A stretch of 64,000 bases of DNA from Stutzerimonas stutzeri (lineage in GTDB: Bacteria > Pseudomonadota > Gammaproteobacteria > Pseudomonadales > Pseudomonadaceae), in assembly GCF_018138085.1 (NCBI RefSeq), contig NZ_CP073105.1, positions 4,836,001 through 4,900,000 of the forward strand, in the 5' to 3' direction. Of the stretch, positions 17,595 to 27,059 are shown piece by piece; the stretch's first letter is position 1; every line of letters begins with the position of its first letter. The notes beneath the pieces are model-generated. The model saw only the letters and a list, made by a program, of their open reading frames with translations, had not been told where the DNA came from and searched no databases. A program made the translations under genes and the position numbers.

Positions 17595-19103
17595 TCAGGC
17601 GAGGCGTGTACGACGACGCAAGGGTGCGAGCAGCCAGCGGAATACCGGCGTCGCCTGCAATATCGAGAGCAACGCGATGGACAGCAGCACCACGGCGATA
17701 GGGCTGGTCAGGAAGATGCGGTAATCGTCGTTGCCGATCAGCATCGACTGATGGAAGGCGTTTTCCATCACCGGACCGAGGATCAGGCCGATGACCATCG
17801 GCGCCGGTGAGACGCCGGCCTTGGCCAACCAGTAGCCGAACAGGCCGAAGCCGAGCATCAGCCCCACCTCGAACAGGCTGTTGTTGAGCGCATAGGCACC
17901 GATGATGCACAGCGCGATGATCGCGCAGGCGACGAAGCCGTCCGGAATGCGGGTGACCGCCACGCTGGCTTTGGTGAACATCAGGCCCACGCCAAGCAGA
18001 CCGATGTTGGCGAAGATCACCGCCCAGATCAGCGTGTAGGTGACATCGCCATAGTCGGTCAGTAGGTTCGGCCCGGGCAGGATGCCCTGCACCATCAGCG
18101 CCCCGAGCAGGATTGCGGTGGCCGAGCTGCCGGGAATGCCCAAGGCGATGGTGGGAATCAGCGCACCGCCGACCACCGCATTGTTCGCCGCCTCCGGTGC
18201 CGCGACCCCGGCCGGATCGCCATTGCCGAAACGACTGGTGTCCTTGGCGAAGCGCTTGGCCTCGTTGTAGGCGAACCAGCTGGCGGTATCGCCGCCGGTG
18301 CCCGGAATCAGCCCCACGATCACACCGATGCCGCTCGAGCGCAGGATATTCGGCATCAACGCTTTCAGTTCGGCGAACTTCGGGATCAACCGGTCGGTAA
18401 TGCGGCTGGCGACCTTGGCGGCGCCGTGTGAGTTCTCGATCAGCGACAGCGCCTGCGGTATCGAGAACAAGCCGATCAGTGCCACGGTGAAGCTGATACC
18501 GGAGAACAGATTGATGTTGCCGAAGGCCATGCGCGGCGTGCCGGTCATCAGGTCCATCCCCACGGTACTCACCAGCAACCCGACCGCACCGGAAAACAGC
18601 CCGTTGATCACCGATCCCTGCGCCAGCGAGCCGATGATGGTGATGCCGAGCACGGCGATGGCGAACAGCTCGATGGGGCCGAACTCGACCACGATGCTGC
18701 CGAGCAGCGGCGCCGCCAGCAACAACGCGATACCGCTGAGGGTGCCGCCGATGAAGGAGGCGAACAGGGAAATCCCCAGCGCCTTGCCCGCCTGGCCCTG
18801 CTGCGACATCGGGTAGCCGTCGAGCACCGTCGCGGCGGCGGACGGGGTGCCCGGCGTGCGCAACAGGATCGCGGCAATGGAACCGCCGTAGGAGGCGCCG
18901 ACATAGAGCGAGGCGAGCATGCTCAAGCCGGTCGCGGTGTCCATGCTGAAGGTCAGCGGCAACAGCAGAGCCAACGCCATGGTGGCGGAGAGCCCCGGCA
19001 TGGCGCCGACAAACAGCCCCAGCAGGATGCCGCCAAAAATCGCGGCGAAGTTGGTCAGGGTCAGCACGTTGACCAACCCCGTCATGACGATCGAACTTTC
19101 CAC
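17595..19103 (-). CDS. tripartite tricarboxylate transporter, large permease (TctA family)
   Basis: This 502-residue inner-membrane protein has many hydrophobic helices and the TctA signatures GGILLGLFVGAMPGLSAT near the N-terminus and GLIPGTGGDTASWFAYNEAKRF in the middle. It forms the transport channel with TctB and takes substrate from the TctC binding protein. The start is GTG, with GAGG eight bases before it; an ATG six codons inside is the alternative. The operon context makes a sugar acid the likely substrate, although the family is named for citrate. Confidence 0.9.
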   Translation of the reverse strand: MESSIVMTGLVNVLTLTNFAAIFGGILLGLFVGAMPGLSATMALALLLPLTFSMDTATGLSMLASLYVGASYGGSIAAILLRTPGTPSAAATVLDGYPMSQQGQAGKALGISLFASFIGGTLSGIALLLAAPLLGSIVVEFGPIELFAIAVLGITIIGSLAQGSVINGLFSGAVGLLVSTVGMDLMTGTPRMAFGNINLFSGISFTVALIGLFSIPQALSLIENSHGAAKVASRITDRLIPKFAELKALMPNILRSSGIGVIVGLIPGTGGDTASWFAYNEAKRFAKDTSRFGNGDPAGVAAPEAANNAVVGGALIPTIALGIPGSSATAILLGALMVQGILPGPNLLTDYGDVTYTLIWAVIFANIGLLGVGLMFTKASVAVTRIPDGFVACAIIALCIIGAYALNNSLFEVGLMLGFGLFGYWLAKAGVSPAPMVIGLILGPVMENAFHQSMLIGNDDYRIFLTSPIAVVLLSIALLSILQATPVFRWLLAPLRRRTRLA

Positions 19104-19136
19104 GGAAAAAGCCTCGTCGAAAATGGAAGGGAGCGA

Positions 19137-19604
19137 TCAGGCGATCGCCGATGGCAACAGCGGTATGGGAAGCCCCAGAAACTGCACGAACACCAGGCAT
19201 ACCACTGCCACCAGCACTACCGTGCCGATCACGGCGAAGCGCACGGAGACGGTGCGGATCAGCACCAGCGCCAACGCCATGAACAGCACGGTGGCCAGCA
19301 CATAGCCGAGCGTGGTGATGGCCGCGACGTAGGCAATTGCCAGCACGAAAACGAAGGCCGTCACCGCGTAACGTGGCGGGCCGGCGGGTGCTTCGCTGGC
19401 AACCGCTGGCGCGACCTCGCGTTGCCGGGCCGCGCGCCAGCGCAGCAATTCCGAACACACCATGGCCAGCGAGAACAGCCCCACCGTGACCGAATAGATC
19501 AGCGGCATCTGCGCTGCGGCTTCTGGATAGCCCTGCGCGTTGCTGAAAAACACCATCGCCAGGGCCATGCCAAAGAGTCCGAGTACCAGCCTGTTCATGT
19601 TCAT
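19137..19604 (-). CDS. tripartite tricarboxylate transporter, small permease (TctB family)
   Basis: This 155-residue membrane protein with four predicted helices matches TctB in size and topology and lies between tctC and tctA. The ATG at MNMNRLVLG was chosen because GGGGAGG precedes it; the in-frame extension upstream runs into the tctC coding region. It is the small membrane partner of TctA. Confidence 0.88.
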   Translation of the reverse strand: MNMNRLVLGLFGMALAMVFFSNAQGYPEAAAQMPLIYSVTVGLFSLAMVCSELLRWRAARQREVAPAVASEAPAGPPRYAVTAFVFVLAIAYVAAITTLGYVLATVLFMALALVLIRTVSVRFAVIGTVVLVAVVCLVFVQFLGLPIPLLPSAIA

Positions 19605-19638
19605 GGGCGCCTCCCCTCGTCGCGTTCGGCCGATGGCT

Positions 19639-20616
19639 TCACTGTTGCTTGCCACCGACTTCGCTCCAGATGCCCTGGAATTCCTGCTCCATGTCCTCGA
19701 ACATCTGGCCGTAGTCGTCGCCGGTGACGATGTCGATGTGCAACGCACGCTTTTTGGCATCAGCCAGGAATGCCTCGTCGGTTTTCAGCGCTTCGAAGGC
19801 GGCGATCAGCTGCTGGCGCGCTTCATCCGGAATCCCGGCCGGTGCGCTGTAGCCGCGCGAGGAGCCGGCGACCACGTTGATGCCCTTCTCTTTCAGGGTC
19901 GGCACATCGGGCAGGCTGTCGAAACGCTTGTCCGCGAACACCGCCAGCGCCTTCAGGTTGCCGCTCTTGATCTGGCTGTAGACGTTGCCGACGTTGTTGA
20001 AGCTGACGTCGATCTTGTTGCCCATGGCCGCGGTGGCCGAGGGGCCATCACCCTGGAACGGGACCTTCTTGAAGGACAGACCGGTGGCCTTCTCGATCAC
20101 CAGCGTGGTGAAGAAGTCGTCGCCGCCCACGCCGGAGTTGCCGACGGTGATACGGCCGGGCTTTTCCTTGGCCGCCGCGAACAGGTCTTCGATGGTGTTG
20201 TAGGGACTGTCCTTGGCGACCACCGCAATGCCCGAGTCGGTCACCACGTTGGCGATCGGCGTCAGGTCCTTGATGTTGTAGGTGATGGCGTCGTTCATGA
20301 TGTAGTTGGTCATCAGCATCGGCGTGTTGGTGATGCTGATCACCGTGCCGTCCTTCTTCGACTGCCGTGCCAGACGCGTCCAGGCGATCGCGCCGGTGGC
20401 ACCCGGGATGTACTCGTTGACGAAATTGGCACCGAGTTTCTTGGTCAGGTAGGGCTGTACCAGCTGCGCCAGCACGTCGCTGCCGCCGCCCGGCTTGAAG
20501 CCCTGCAGCACGGTGACCTCGTCGCCGGCGACGTAGTCCGCCTGGGCCGCAAAAGGAACGGAAAACGCCGTGACGGCGGTCAAGACGGCTGCGGACAGTT
20601 GCTTGTTGATCTTCAT
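19639..20616 (-). CDS. tripartite tricarboxylate transporter, periplasmic binding protein (TctC/Bug family)
   Basis: This 325-residue secreted receptor has a signal peptide ending near FAAQADY. It has the Bug-family features VLQGFKPGGGSDVLAQL and the loop NEYIPGATGAIAWTRLARQS, with VGNSGVGGDDF in domain 2. It captures the carboxylate in the periplasm and delivers it to TctAB. The start MKINKQ has GGAG eight bases upstream. It is the first transporter gene and is separated from the dehydratase gene by 111 bp that hold a small inverted repeat, GTCTGG/CCAGAC. Confidence 0.9.
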   Translation of the reverse strand: MKINKQLSAAVLTAVTAFSVPFAAQADYVAGDEVTVLQGFKPGGGSDVLAQLVQPYLTKKLGANFVNEYIPGATGAIAWTRLARQSKKDGTVISITNTPMLMTNYIMNDAITYNIKDLTPIANVVTDSGIAVVAKDSPYNTIEDLFAAAKEKPGRITVGNSGVGGDDFFTTLVIEKATGLSFKKVPFQGDGPSATAAMGNKIDVSFNNVGNVYSQIKSGNLKALAVFADKRFDSLPDVPTLKEKGINVVAGSSRGYSAPAGIPDEARQQLIAAFEALKTDEAFLADAKKRALHIDIVTGDDYGQMFEDMEQEFQGIWSEVGGKQQ

Positions 20617-20727
20617 GTCGCTCACTCCACGTTTCTTGTTGGATTTATCGTGTCTGGCCAGGCAAGCCCAGACGTGGTCAGGAGCGGCAACCGCGCGCCG
20701 CCGCCCCTACAGCGGGTCATGCAACGC

Positions 20728-21879
20728 TCATCGGTTGTTTTCGAGGGTCATCCAGGGTTGGCCGCCGGCTGCGATCGCATAGCGCGCAACGGCCTGCTCG
20801 TCGAAGTCGAAGCCGAGCCCCGGGGTCTGGTGCAGCTTGATGTAGCCGTCTTCCTGCTCCAGCTGGCGGTCGATCAGCCGGCGGAAGTTGAGGACCTGGT
20901 CATCCCAGAAGAACTCCACGTAACGCGCATTCGGCGTGGCGGCCACCAGCGGTGCATGCACGTCGTGGAACCAGTGCGGGTACATGGGCACGCCGTACCC
21001 GGCCGCCATCGCCGCGATGCGGCGCCACTCGGTGATGCCGCCGCAGACCACCGCATCGGTCTGCAGGATGGCGGCGCCGCCCTTGTCGAGCAGCTCCTTG
21101 TGGCGCCAGCGCCCAACCTCCACCTCGCCGGTGGCGATCGGAATCGGTGTGGCTCGTGCCAGCCGCGCATGGCTGTCGATGTCGTCGACCAGGAAGGGCT
21201 CCTCGACGAAGCTCGGTGCGTAGCGCTCGAAGCGGCGCACGTACTGCAGCGCCTGGGTGACATCGCTCCAGCCGTTGTTGACGTCGAGCATCAGTTCGAT
21301 GTCCGGGCCGATGGCTTCGCGTGCTGCCGCCACCCGCGCCTCTTCTTCCTTGGGCGAGAGACGGCCGGTTTTCATCTTCACGGCCTTGAAGCCCAGCGAC
21401 ACGTAGTGCGCCATCTCCTCGCCGAGCAGCGTGGGGGTCTTGCCATCGAGGTAGTAGCCACCGCTGGCGTAGGCCGGCACTCGGTCAGCACTGGCCGCAC
21501 CGAGATAACGGTGCAGTGGCAAGCCGGCGCTGCGTGCATTGAGGTCCCAAAGCGCGGTGTCGAGAATGCTGAGGGCACGCATGACCACACCGGCGCGGCC
21601 CTGCAACAGCGCTTCCTGGTACATCTCGCGCCACAGCGCCTCGACGTCCAGCGAGTCGCGGCCCAGCAGCACGGGCGCCAGCAGCTTCTCCACGGCGATC
21701 GGCAACAGCTCACCGCCGGCACTGCCGACGTAGCAGAAACCGATACCGCTGACGCCGTTGGCGCCGGTCACCTTGACCAGACCGTAGTCGCGAGCGTGCA
21801 CCGTGCGGTTGGAGAATGAGGTGACCTTATCCAGCGGCACGCGAGCCGCACAAACGGAGATGGAGCTGATTTTTGCCAT
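20728..21879 (-). CDS. enolase-superfamily (mandelate racemase type) sugar-acid dehydratase
   Basis: This 383-residue enzyme has the capping domain followed by the barrel. The catalytic residues can be placed: KMK near residue 168 (KxK base), metal ligands in LMLDVNNGW (Asp), SFVEEPF (Glu) and IATGEVE (Glu), and the second base histidine in MYPHWFHDVH. Members abstract the alpha proton of an aldonic or aldaric acid and eliminate water to give a 2-keto-3-deoxy acid. It is the first gene of the leftward operon and faces the LacI gene over a region with three operators. Confidence 0.87.
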   Translation of the reverse strand: MAKISSISVCAARVPLDKVTSFSNRTVHARDYGLVKVTGANGVSGIGFCYVGSAGGELLPIAVEKLLAPVLLGRDSLDVEALWREMYQEALLQGRAGVVMRALSILDTALWDLNARSAGLPLHRYLGAASADRVPAYASGGYYLDGKTPTLLGEEMAHYVSLGFKAVKMKTGRLSPKEEEARVAAAREAIGPDIELMLDVNNGWSDVTQALQYVRRFERYAPSFVEEPFLVDDIDSHARLARATPIPIATGEVEVGRWRHKELLDKGGAAILQTDAVVCGGITEWRRIAAMAAGYGVPMYPHWFHDVHAPLVAATPNARYVEFFWDDQVLNFRRLIDRQLEQEDGYIKLHQTPGLGFDFDEQAVARYAIAAGGQPWMTLENNR

Positions 21880-21912
21880 TGTTGTTCGTCCCGAATCTCT
21901 CGCTGCGTTGAA

Positions 21913-21928
21913 ATGTAAGCGCTTTCAT
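21913..21928. promoter_or_regulatory. LacI-family operator 1
   Basis: ATGTAAGCGCTTTCAT is a CG-centred near-palindrome of the LacI/GntR type. It lies 34 bp before the dehydratase start codon, where bound repressor would block the leftward operon. Confidence 0.7.
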
Positions 21929-21991
21929 TTCATCTCTGGTGCCACCACTACAAGCTGTTGCAGTGGGAGTTTTAGAGGAAGTAAGCCACTG

Positions 21992-22005
21992 TGTAATCGC
22001 TTACA
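21992..22005. promoter_or_regulatory. LacI-family operator 2
   Basis: TGTAATCGCTTACA is a CG-centred palindrome with one mismatch, in the middle of the divergent region. It matches the pattern TGTAANCGNTTACA shared with operators 1 and 3. Confidence 0.75.
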
Positions 22006-22022
22006 TTTGAATAAAAATGCGA

Positions 22023-22036
22023 TGTAAGCGTTTACA
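22023..22036. promoter_or_regulatory. LacI-family operator 3
   Basis: TGTAAGCGTTTACA is the third copy, 31 bp from operator 2 (about three helical turns), so bound dimers would lie on the same face. It precedes the LacI gene and suggests autoregulation. Confidence 0.75.
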
Positions 22037-22104
22037 AAAACCTAGTTTCGGTTTTTCCTAATGTCAAACACCAATTTGTTCAGCGTAGGCACAAGGACTC
22101 TGAA

Positions 22105-23151
22105 ATGGCTGACTCGGCCCCCCCTTTCCCCCCGTTGCAGACACGCGCCAGCCTGCAGGACGTCGCTCGTCTGGCGAACGTGTCGACGGCCACGGTTTCC
22201 CGGGTGATCAACGGCAGCGCTACGGTCAGCGATGACAAGCGCCAAGCCGTGCAGCGCGCCTGCGATGAGCTCGGCTACGTCCTCAATGCCGCCGCGCGAA
22301 CCCTGGCGTCGCGTCGCAGCATGACCATCGGCGCGGTGGTGCCAACGCTGGCGACCGAGACCTTTTCCCGCACCCTTGCCGGTTTCCAGCAGCGCGTACA
22401 CGAGGCCGGCTACACCCTGCTGGTCGCCAGTTTCGGCTTCGACTCGCACGTCGAGCTCAAGGAAGTTCAAACCATGCTCGAGCATGGTGTCGACGCCTTG
22501 ATGGTGGTCGGTCGTACCCACGATCCGAAGATGTGGGAGCTGATCGAGCGCAAGCGTATCCCCTGCGTGCAGGCCTGGGCGCAGGACCACAACCGCCCCA
22601 GCGTCGGCTTCGACAACATCGCCGTCGCGCGGCAGATGGTCGAGCATCTGTTGTCACTCGGGCACCGTGAATTCGCGATGATCGTCGGCGAACCGGGGTT
22701 CAACGACCGGGTCGGCGACCGGATCGTAGGGACCCGTGCGCGCCTCGCCGAGGACGGTCTGGCGATTCCCGAGCAATGGCACATGGAAACCGACCTGACC
22801 CTGGAAGGCGCCATCGTCGCCATGCAGCGCCTGCTGCGCGGGCCGGCTAGACCCACCGCAGTGATCTGCGCCAACGACCTGCTGGCGTTCGGCGCCCTGC
22901 TGGCGGCGAAGAACCTGGGCGTACGGGTACCCGAGGAGGTCTCGGTCGTCGGCTTCAACGACTTCGATTACGCCAAATACATGTCCCCACCGCTGACCAC
23001 GATTCGCGTAGACCTGACACAGATCGGCCACAACGCCGGCACCTATCTGCTCGAGGCCCTGGCCGGCAAGCGGCCGGCCGGTCTGATCGAGACAGCCACC
23101 GAACTGGTGGTGCGCGGCAGCTCCGGGCCGGCACCGTCCGGCGCCGGTTGA
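22105..23151 (+). CDS. LacI-family transcriptional regulator of the sugar-acid locus
   Basis: This 348-residue repressor has the N-terminal helix-turn-helix and hinge helix (SLQDVARLANVSTATVSRVI) and then a periplasmic-binding-like domain (SMTIGAVVPTLATE, the effector pocket, and VSVVGFNDFDYAKYMSPPLTTIR). AAGGA precedes the ATG. The fold resembles GntR/KdgR-like members that respond to gluconate or ketodeoxy acids. It is encoded first in the rightward group and next to three matching palindromes, so it should control both arms. Confidence 0.9.
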   Translation: MADSAPPFPPLQTRASLQDVARLANVSTATVSRVINGSATVSDDKRQAVQRACDELGYVLNAAARTLASRRSMTIGAVVPTLATETFSRTLAGFQQRVHEAGYTLLVASFGFDSHVELKEVQTMLEHGVDALMVVGRTHDPKMWELIERKRIPCVQAWAQDHNRPSVGFDNIAVARQMVEHLLSLGHREFAMIVGEPGFNDRVGDRIVGTRARLAEDGLAIPEQWHMETDLTLEGAIVAMQRLLRGPARPTAVICANDLLAFGALLAAKNLGVRVPEEVSVVGFNDFDYAKYMSPPLTTIRVDLTQIGHNAGTYLLEALAGKRPAGLIETATELVVRGSSGPAPSGAG

Positions 23152-23220
23152 GTCCAGCGCCCCCCCCCTATCCTGGAGCCGATTGCTGCGGCGTCGATCC
23201 AACCACCGAGAGGAACGCCC

Positions 23221-24975
23221 ATGAACAAAAATAACGGCAACTCCATCGAAGGCGCAGCGCAAGGCATGCGCAAAGGCCTGACCAACTATGGCGATGCGGA
23301 ATTTTCGCTGTTCCTGCGCAAGGCCTTCATCAAAGGCGCCGGCTATTCCGACGATGCCCTGTCGCGGCCGATCGTCGGTATCACCAACACAGGCAGCGGC
23401 TTCAACCCTTGCCATGGCAACGCGCCGCAGCTGATCGAGGCGGTCAAGCGCGGGGTGATGCTGGCCGGCGGGCTGCCGGTGGACTTCCCGACGATTTCGA
23501 TTCACGAGAGCTTCGCCCACCCCAACAGCATGTTCCTGCGCAACCTCATGTCGATGGACACCGAGGAAATGATCCGCGCCCTGCCGATCGACGCGGTGGT
23601 GCTGATCGGCGGCTGCGACAAGACCGTCCCGGCCCAGTTGATGGGTGCCGCCAGCGCCGGCGTGCCGGCCATTCAACTGGTCAGCGGCTCGATGCTGACC
23701 GGTTCGCACCGCGGCGTGCGCGTGGGTGCCTGTACCGACTGCCGACGCTTCTGGGGCATGTACCGTGGCGATGAGATCGATCAGCAGGAAATCACCGAGG
23801 TCAATGACCAGCTGGTGGCCAGCGTCGGCACCTGCTCGGTGATGGGCACCGCCAGCACCATGGCCTGCGTCACCGAAGCGCTGGGGATGATGCTGCCCGG
23901 CGGCGCCACGCCACCGGCGGTGACGGCCGATCGCATCCGCATCGCCGAGCGCACCGGCACCCAGGCCGTGGCGATGATTCAGTCGCGGATGACGCCAGAC
24001 AGGATTCTCACCGAGCAGGCCTTCGAGAACGCGCTGATGGTGCTGCTGGCCATCGGCGGTTCGACCAACGCCATCGTGCACCTGTCCGCGATTGCCGGTC
24101 GCTGCGGCATCCGCATCGACATGGACCAGGTCGACGCGCTCGGCCGCAAGATTCCGGTGCTGGTCAATCTCAAACCGTCCGGCACGCATTACATGGAAGA
24201 CCTGCACAAAGCCGGCGGGCTGGCCCCTGTGCTGCGCGAATTGCGGCCCTTCCTGCACCTCGATGCGCTGACGGTTACCGGACGCACCCTGGGCGAAGAG
24301 CTCGACGCCATCGCCGCCTTCCCACAGGAGGTGGTGCGCCCGCTGGACAACCCGATCTACCCGCAAGGCGGCATCGCCTTTCTGCGCGGCAACCTGGCAC
24401 CGGACGGGGCGATCATCAAGCAGTCGGCCGCCAGCGCCGAGCTGATGGAGCATGAAGGTCGCGTGGTGGTGTTCGATGGCCTGGAAGATCTGGCCCAGCG
24501 CATCGACGACCCGGACCTGGACGTCAACGCCGACGACATCCTGGTGCTGAAGAACATCGGCCCGAAAGGCGCGCCCGGTATGCCCGAAGCCGGCTACATC
24601 CCGATTCCGCGCAAGCTGGCGCGTGCCGGCGTGAAGGACATGGTGCGCATCTCCGATGGCCGCATGAGCGGCACGGCGGGCGGCACCATCATCCTGCACG
24701 TCACGCCCGAAGCGGCGGTCGGCGGACCGCTGGCGCTGATCGAAAGCGGCGATCGCCTGCGCCTGAGCGTGGCTGAGCGCGCCCTGGATCTGCTGGTCAG
24801 CGACGAGGAGCTGGCACGCCGACGCGATGCGCTCGAACGACCGGAACCGCGTGAAGGCGACGAGCGCGGCTATCGCAAGCTGTTCCTCGACACCGTGACC
24901 CAGGCCGACAACGGCTGCGACTTCGACTTTCTGCGCAGCCTGGACGAAGCCGGCAGCGTGCCGCTGCGTAAATGA
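23221..24975 (+). CDS. IlvD/Edd-family sugar-acid dehydratase
   Basis: This 584-residue Fe-S dehydratase keeps the three cluster cysteines: NPCHGN, GGCDKTVPA and GTCSVMGTASTMACV. The C-terminal substrate region (MVRISDGRMSGTAGG) is also intact. Its length and the NPCHGN form resemble pentonate/hexonate dehydratases of the AraC/XylD type, about 580-590 residues, rather than the 560-residue branched-chain enzyme, and the context agrees. It is the second dehydratase of the locus, with the opposite stereochemical mechanism available from the enolase-type enzyme. GAGAGGAA precedes the ATG. The exact sugar acid cannot be told from sequence alone. Confidence 0.88.
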   Translation: MNKNNGNSIEGAAQGMRKGLTNYGDAEFSLFLRKAFIKGAGYSDDALSRPIVGITNTGSGFNPCHGNAPQLIEAVKRGVMLAGGLPVDFPTISIHESFAHPNSMFLRNLMSMDTEEMIRALPIDAVVLIGGCDKTVPAQLMGAASAGVPAIQLVSGSMLTGSHRGVRVGACTDCRRFWGMYRGDEIDQQEITEVNDQLVASVGTCSVMGTASTMACVTEALGMMLPGGATPPAVTADRIRIAERTGTQAVAMIQSRMTPDRILTEQAFENALMVLLAIGGSTNAIVHLSAIAGRCGIRIDMDQVDALGRKIPVLVNLKPSGTHYMEDLHKAGGLAPVLRELRPFLHLDALTVTGRTLGEELDAIAAFPQEVVRPLDNPIYPQGGIAFLRGNLAPDGAIIKQSAASAELMEHEGRVVVFDGLEDLAQRIDDPDLDVNADDILVLKNIGPKGAPGMPEAGYIPIPRKLARAGVKDMVRISDGRMSGTAGGTIILHVTPEAAVGGPLALIESGDRLRLSVAERALDLLVSDEELARRRDALERPEPREGDERGYRKLFLDTVTQADNGCDFDFLRSLDEAGSVPLRK

Positions 24976-25035
24976 ATTCACAAGCGTCGCCTCGCACCGG
25001 CGACGCGAAAACCACAATGACCTGGAGTCTAAGCA

Positions 25036-25737
25036 GTGAATTTGACTGATCCGAACGACTACCTCTTTACCCCCGCCATTCCCAGTCTCGCGATTGCCGG
25101 CAGCAGCCAGCGCTACCCGGTGCGGCGCGTCTACTGCGTCGGCCGCAACTACGCCGAACATGCCCGCGAGATGGGCCACGACCCTGATCGTGAGCCACCC
25201 TTCTTCTTCACCAAGCACCCGGACAGCCTGCTCCCCGATGGCAGCGTGTTCCCCTACCCGCCGGGCACCGAGAGCGTGCACCACGAGATCGAGATGGTGG
25301 TGGCCATCGGTCGCGGTGGTGCCGATATTGCGGTCGAGCAAGCGCTCGAGCATGTCTATGGCTACGCCGTGGGACTGGACATGACCCGCCGCGACCTGCA
25401 GGCCGAAGCCAAGAAAATGGGCCGGCCCTGGGCCGTGGCGAAGGGCTTCGACCATGCCGCGCCTTGCTCGGCACTGGTGCCGGCAGCAACCATCGGCCAT
25501 CCGAGCGAGGGCCGCATCTGGCTCGAAATCAATGGCGAAACCCGCCAGGAAGGCGACCTCGCCTCGCTGATCTGGAGCGTACCGGAGGTGGTCGCCTATC
25601 TGTCGCGGCTGTTCGTCCTCGAGCCCGGCGACCTGATCATGACCGGCACCCCCGCCGGCGTCGGCCCGGTGCAGCGCGGCGATCGCTTGAGCGGCGGCGT
25701 TGAAGGCATCGGTACGCTGGACATCACGGTGGGCTGA
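25036..25737 (+). CDS. fumarylacetoacetate hydrolase (FAH) family protein
   Basis: This 233-residue protein matches the FAH fold. It has [14 protein letters not shown], the metal-binding [26 protein letters not shown] and the terminal [10 protein letters not shown] loop. Members cleave or hydrolyse acylpyruvates, or act on 2,4-diketo-3-deoxy acids. The size and motifs fit fumarylpyruvate hydrolase-like enzymes. The start is GTG with GGAG upstream, 60 bp after the dehydratase. In this locus it probably acts late in sugar-acid breakdown; the substrate is inferred, not shown. Confidence 0.82.
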   Translation: MNLTDPNDYLFTPAIPSLAIAGSSQRYPVRRVYCVGRNYAEHAREMGHDPDREPPFFFTKHPDSLLPDGSVFPYPPGTESVHHEIEMVVAIGRGGADIAVEQALEHVYGYAVGLDMTRRDLQAEAKKMGRPWAVAKGFDHAAPCSALVPAATIGHPSEGRIWLEINGETRQEGDLASLIWSVPEVVAYLSRLFVLEPGDLIMTGTPAGVGPVQRGDRLSGGVEGIGTLDITVG

Positions 25738-25845
25738 ACGCCCCGGCGCGTCGATACAACGACACCGACGACCTTGGGCAGGGCTTCTGCAAACGGCTGC
25801 TGGATGGTAGGTTTCGGACCCTTCAGCCGTGATCGAGGCCCCGTA

Positions 25846-27009
25846 ATGCGCGTATCCAGAATGTGTCGGGCACGGCTGTTCGTCGTTGCGTTGCTGGCGG
25901 CGCTCAGCCGCCTGGCCGTGGCCGACGCGGATGTTGCCGACATCGACACGACGGTAACCGACGCCGCCCAGGGCGTGATGGTGCAACACGCGATTCCCGG
26001 TCTGGCGATAGCGATCACGACACAGGGCGAGCAGCGCTTCTACAACTTCGGTGTGGCCTCGAAGGCGACGCAGCAGCCCGTGACCCGCGACACGCTGTTC
26101 GAGATCGGCTCGGTCAGCAAGACCCTGACCGCCACCCTGGCGGCCTATGCCCAAACCCAGGGCAGGCTCGCGCTGACCGACAGCCCCAGCCGCTACCTGC
26201 CCGCCCTGCAAGATAGCCAGCTCGATAAAATCAAACTGATCGACCTGGCCACCCATACCGCCGGCGATTTCCCGCTGCAGCTGCCCGACGAGATTCGCAA
26301 CGAACAACAACTGAGGGATTACTTCAGAGCCTGGCAGCCGCACTACGCAGCAGGCACACGGCGCGTCTACGCCAATCCCGGCATGGGTCTGTTGGGTATG
26401 GTTGCGGCCCGCAGCCTGGGGCTTTCCTATGTCGAGGCCTTGCAGACCCAACTGCTTCCGAAGCTTGGGATGAACAGCACCTATATCGACATTCCGCCCA
26501 GCGAAAGGGCGCGCTATGCCCAGGGCTACAACAAAGACGGCGACCCGGTCAGGCTGAACCCCGCGTTGCTGGCCAACGAAGCCTACGGCGTGAAAAGCAC
26601 CAGCCGGGATCTGCTGCATTTCGTCGAAGCGCAGCTCGGTATTGTCGAAACGGACAGTTCGGTCAGACAGGCCATGGCGGCGACCCGAACCGGCTATTAC
26701 CGGGTCGGAGCCATGACTCAGGCGTTGGTGTGGGAGCAGTACGACTATCCGGTCGCGCTGGACGATCTACTGACCGGCAACAGCAGCCAGATGGTGCTCG
26801 AAAGCCAGCCGGTGGAGGCGATCGCCCCGCCGCTGCCGCCGCAGGCCGATGCCTGGATCAACAAGACCGGCTCGACCAACGGATTCGGTGCCTATGTGGC
26901 CTTCATTCCGGCCAAGCAGCTGGGCATCGTCATCCTGGCCAACCGGTACTACCCGAACGAGGCACGGGTCAGGCTTGCGCACCGCATTCTGAGCGGGCTG
27001 GAAAAGTAG
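25846..27009 (+). CDS. ampC: class C (AmpC-type) beta-lactamase
   Basis: This 387-residue exported serine hydrolase has a signal peptide (hydrophobic core about residues 11-25, cleavage near AVADA). All class C motifs are present: Ser-Val-Ser-Lys at residues 89-92, Tyr-Ala-Asn at 175-177 and Lys-Thr-Gly at 340-342, with the length normal for AmpC. It would hydrolyse penicillins and cephalosporins in the periplasm. No ampR gene lies next to it, so classical AmpR induction is not supported here. The ATG has GAGG upstream; the reading frame runs further 5' but without a signal peptide. Confidence 0.87.
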   Translation: MRVSRMCRARLFVVALLAALSRLAVADADVADIDTTVTDAAQGVMVQHAIPGLAIAITTQGEQRFYNFGVASKATQQPVTRDTLFEIGSVSKTLTATLAAYAQTQGRLALTDSPSRYLPALQDSQLDKIKLIDLATHTAGDFPLQLPDEIRNEQQLRDYFRAWQPHYAAGTRRVYANPGMGLLGMVAARSLGLSYVEALQTQLLPKLGMNSTYIDIPPSERARYAQGYNKDGDPVRLNPALLANEAYGVKSTSRDLLHFVEAQLGIVETDSSVRQAMAATRTGYYRVGAMTQALVWEQYDYPVALDDLLTGNSSQMVLESQPVEAIAPPLPPQADAWINKTGSTNGFGAYVAFIPAKQLGIVILANRYYPNEARVRLAHRILSGLEK

Positions 27010-27019
27010 TGGCAGCTTG

Positions 27020-27042
27020 GGTGGGCAAAGGCGAAGCCCACC
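27020..27042. repeat. REP-like hairpin
   Basis: GGTGGGC and GCCCACC pair around nine bases just after the beta-lactamase gene. Such G/C-rich hairpins are common in Pseudomonas intergenic DNA and may end or stabilise the transcript. Confidence 0.55.
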
Positions 27043-27059
27043 GCACTGCAACGCAGGCG

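Noticed and set aside
17419..19458. A 679-codon minus-strand frame overlapping tctA in another frame
   Set aside because: It is rich in Arg, His and Gly; the TctA frame beside it has full family motifs and membrane helices.
19540..21819. A 759-codon open frame on the plus strand opposite tctC and the enolase-type dehydratase
   Set aside because: It is an antisense shadow of genes with clear catalytic motifs; it has no ribosome site or known domain.
22654..26619. A 1321-codon open frame on the minus strand across the LacI, IlvD/Edd, FAH and beta-lactamase genes
   Set aside because: It is antisense to well-supported genes, has no domain I recognise, and its His/Gln/Arg/Gly-rich composition is typical of shadow frames in GC-rich DNA.
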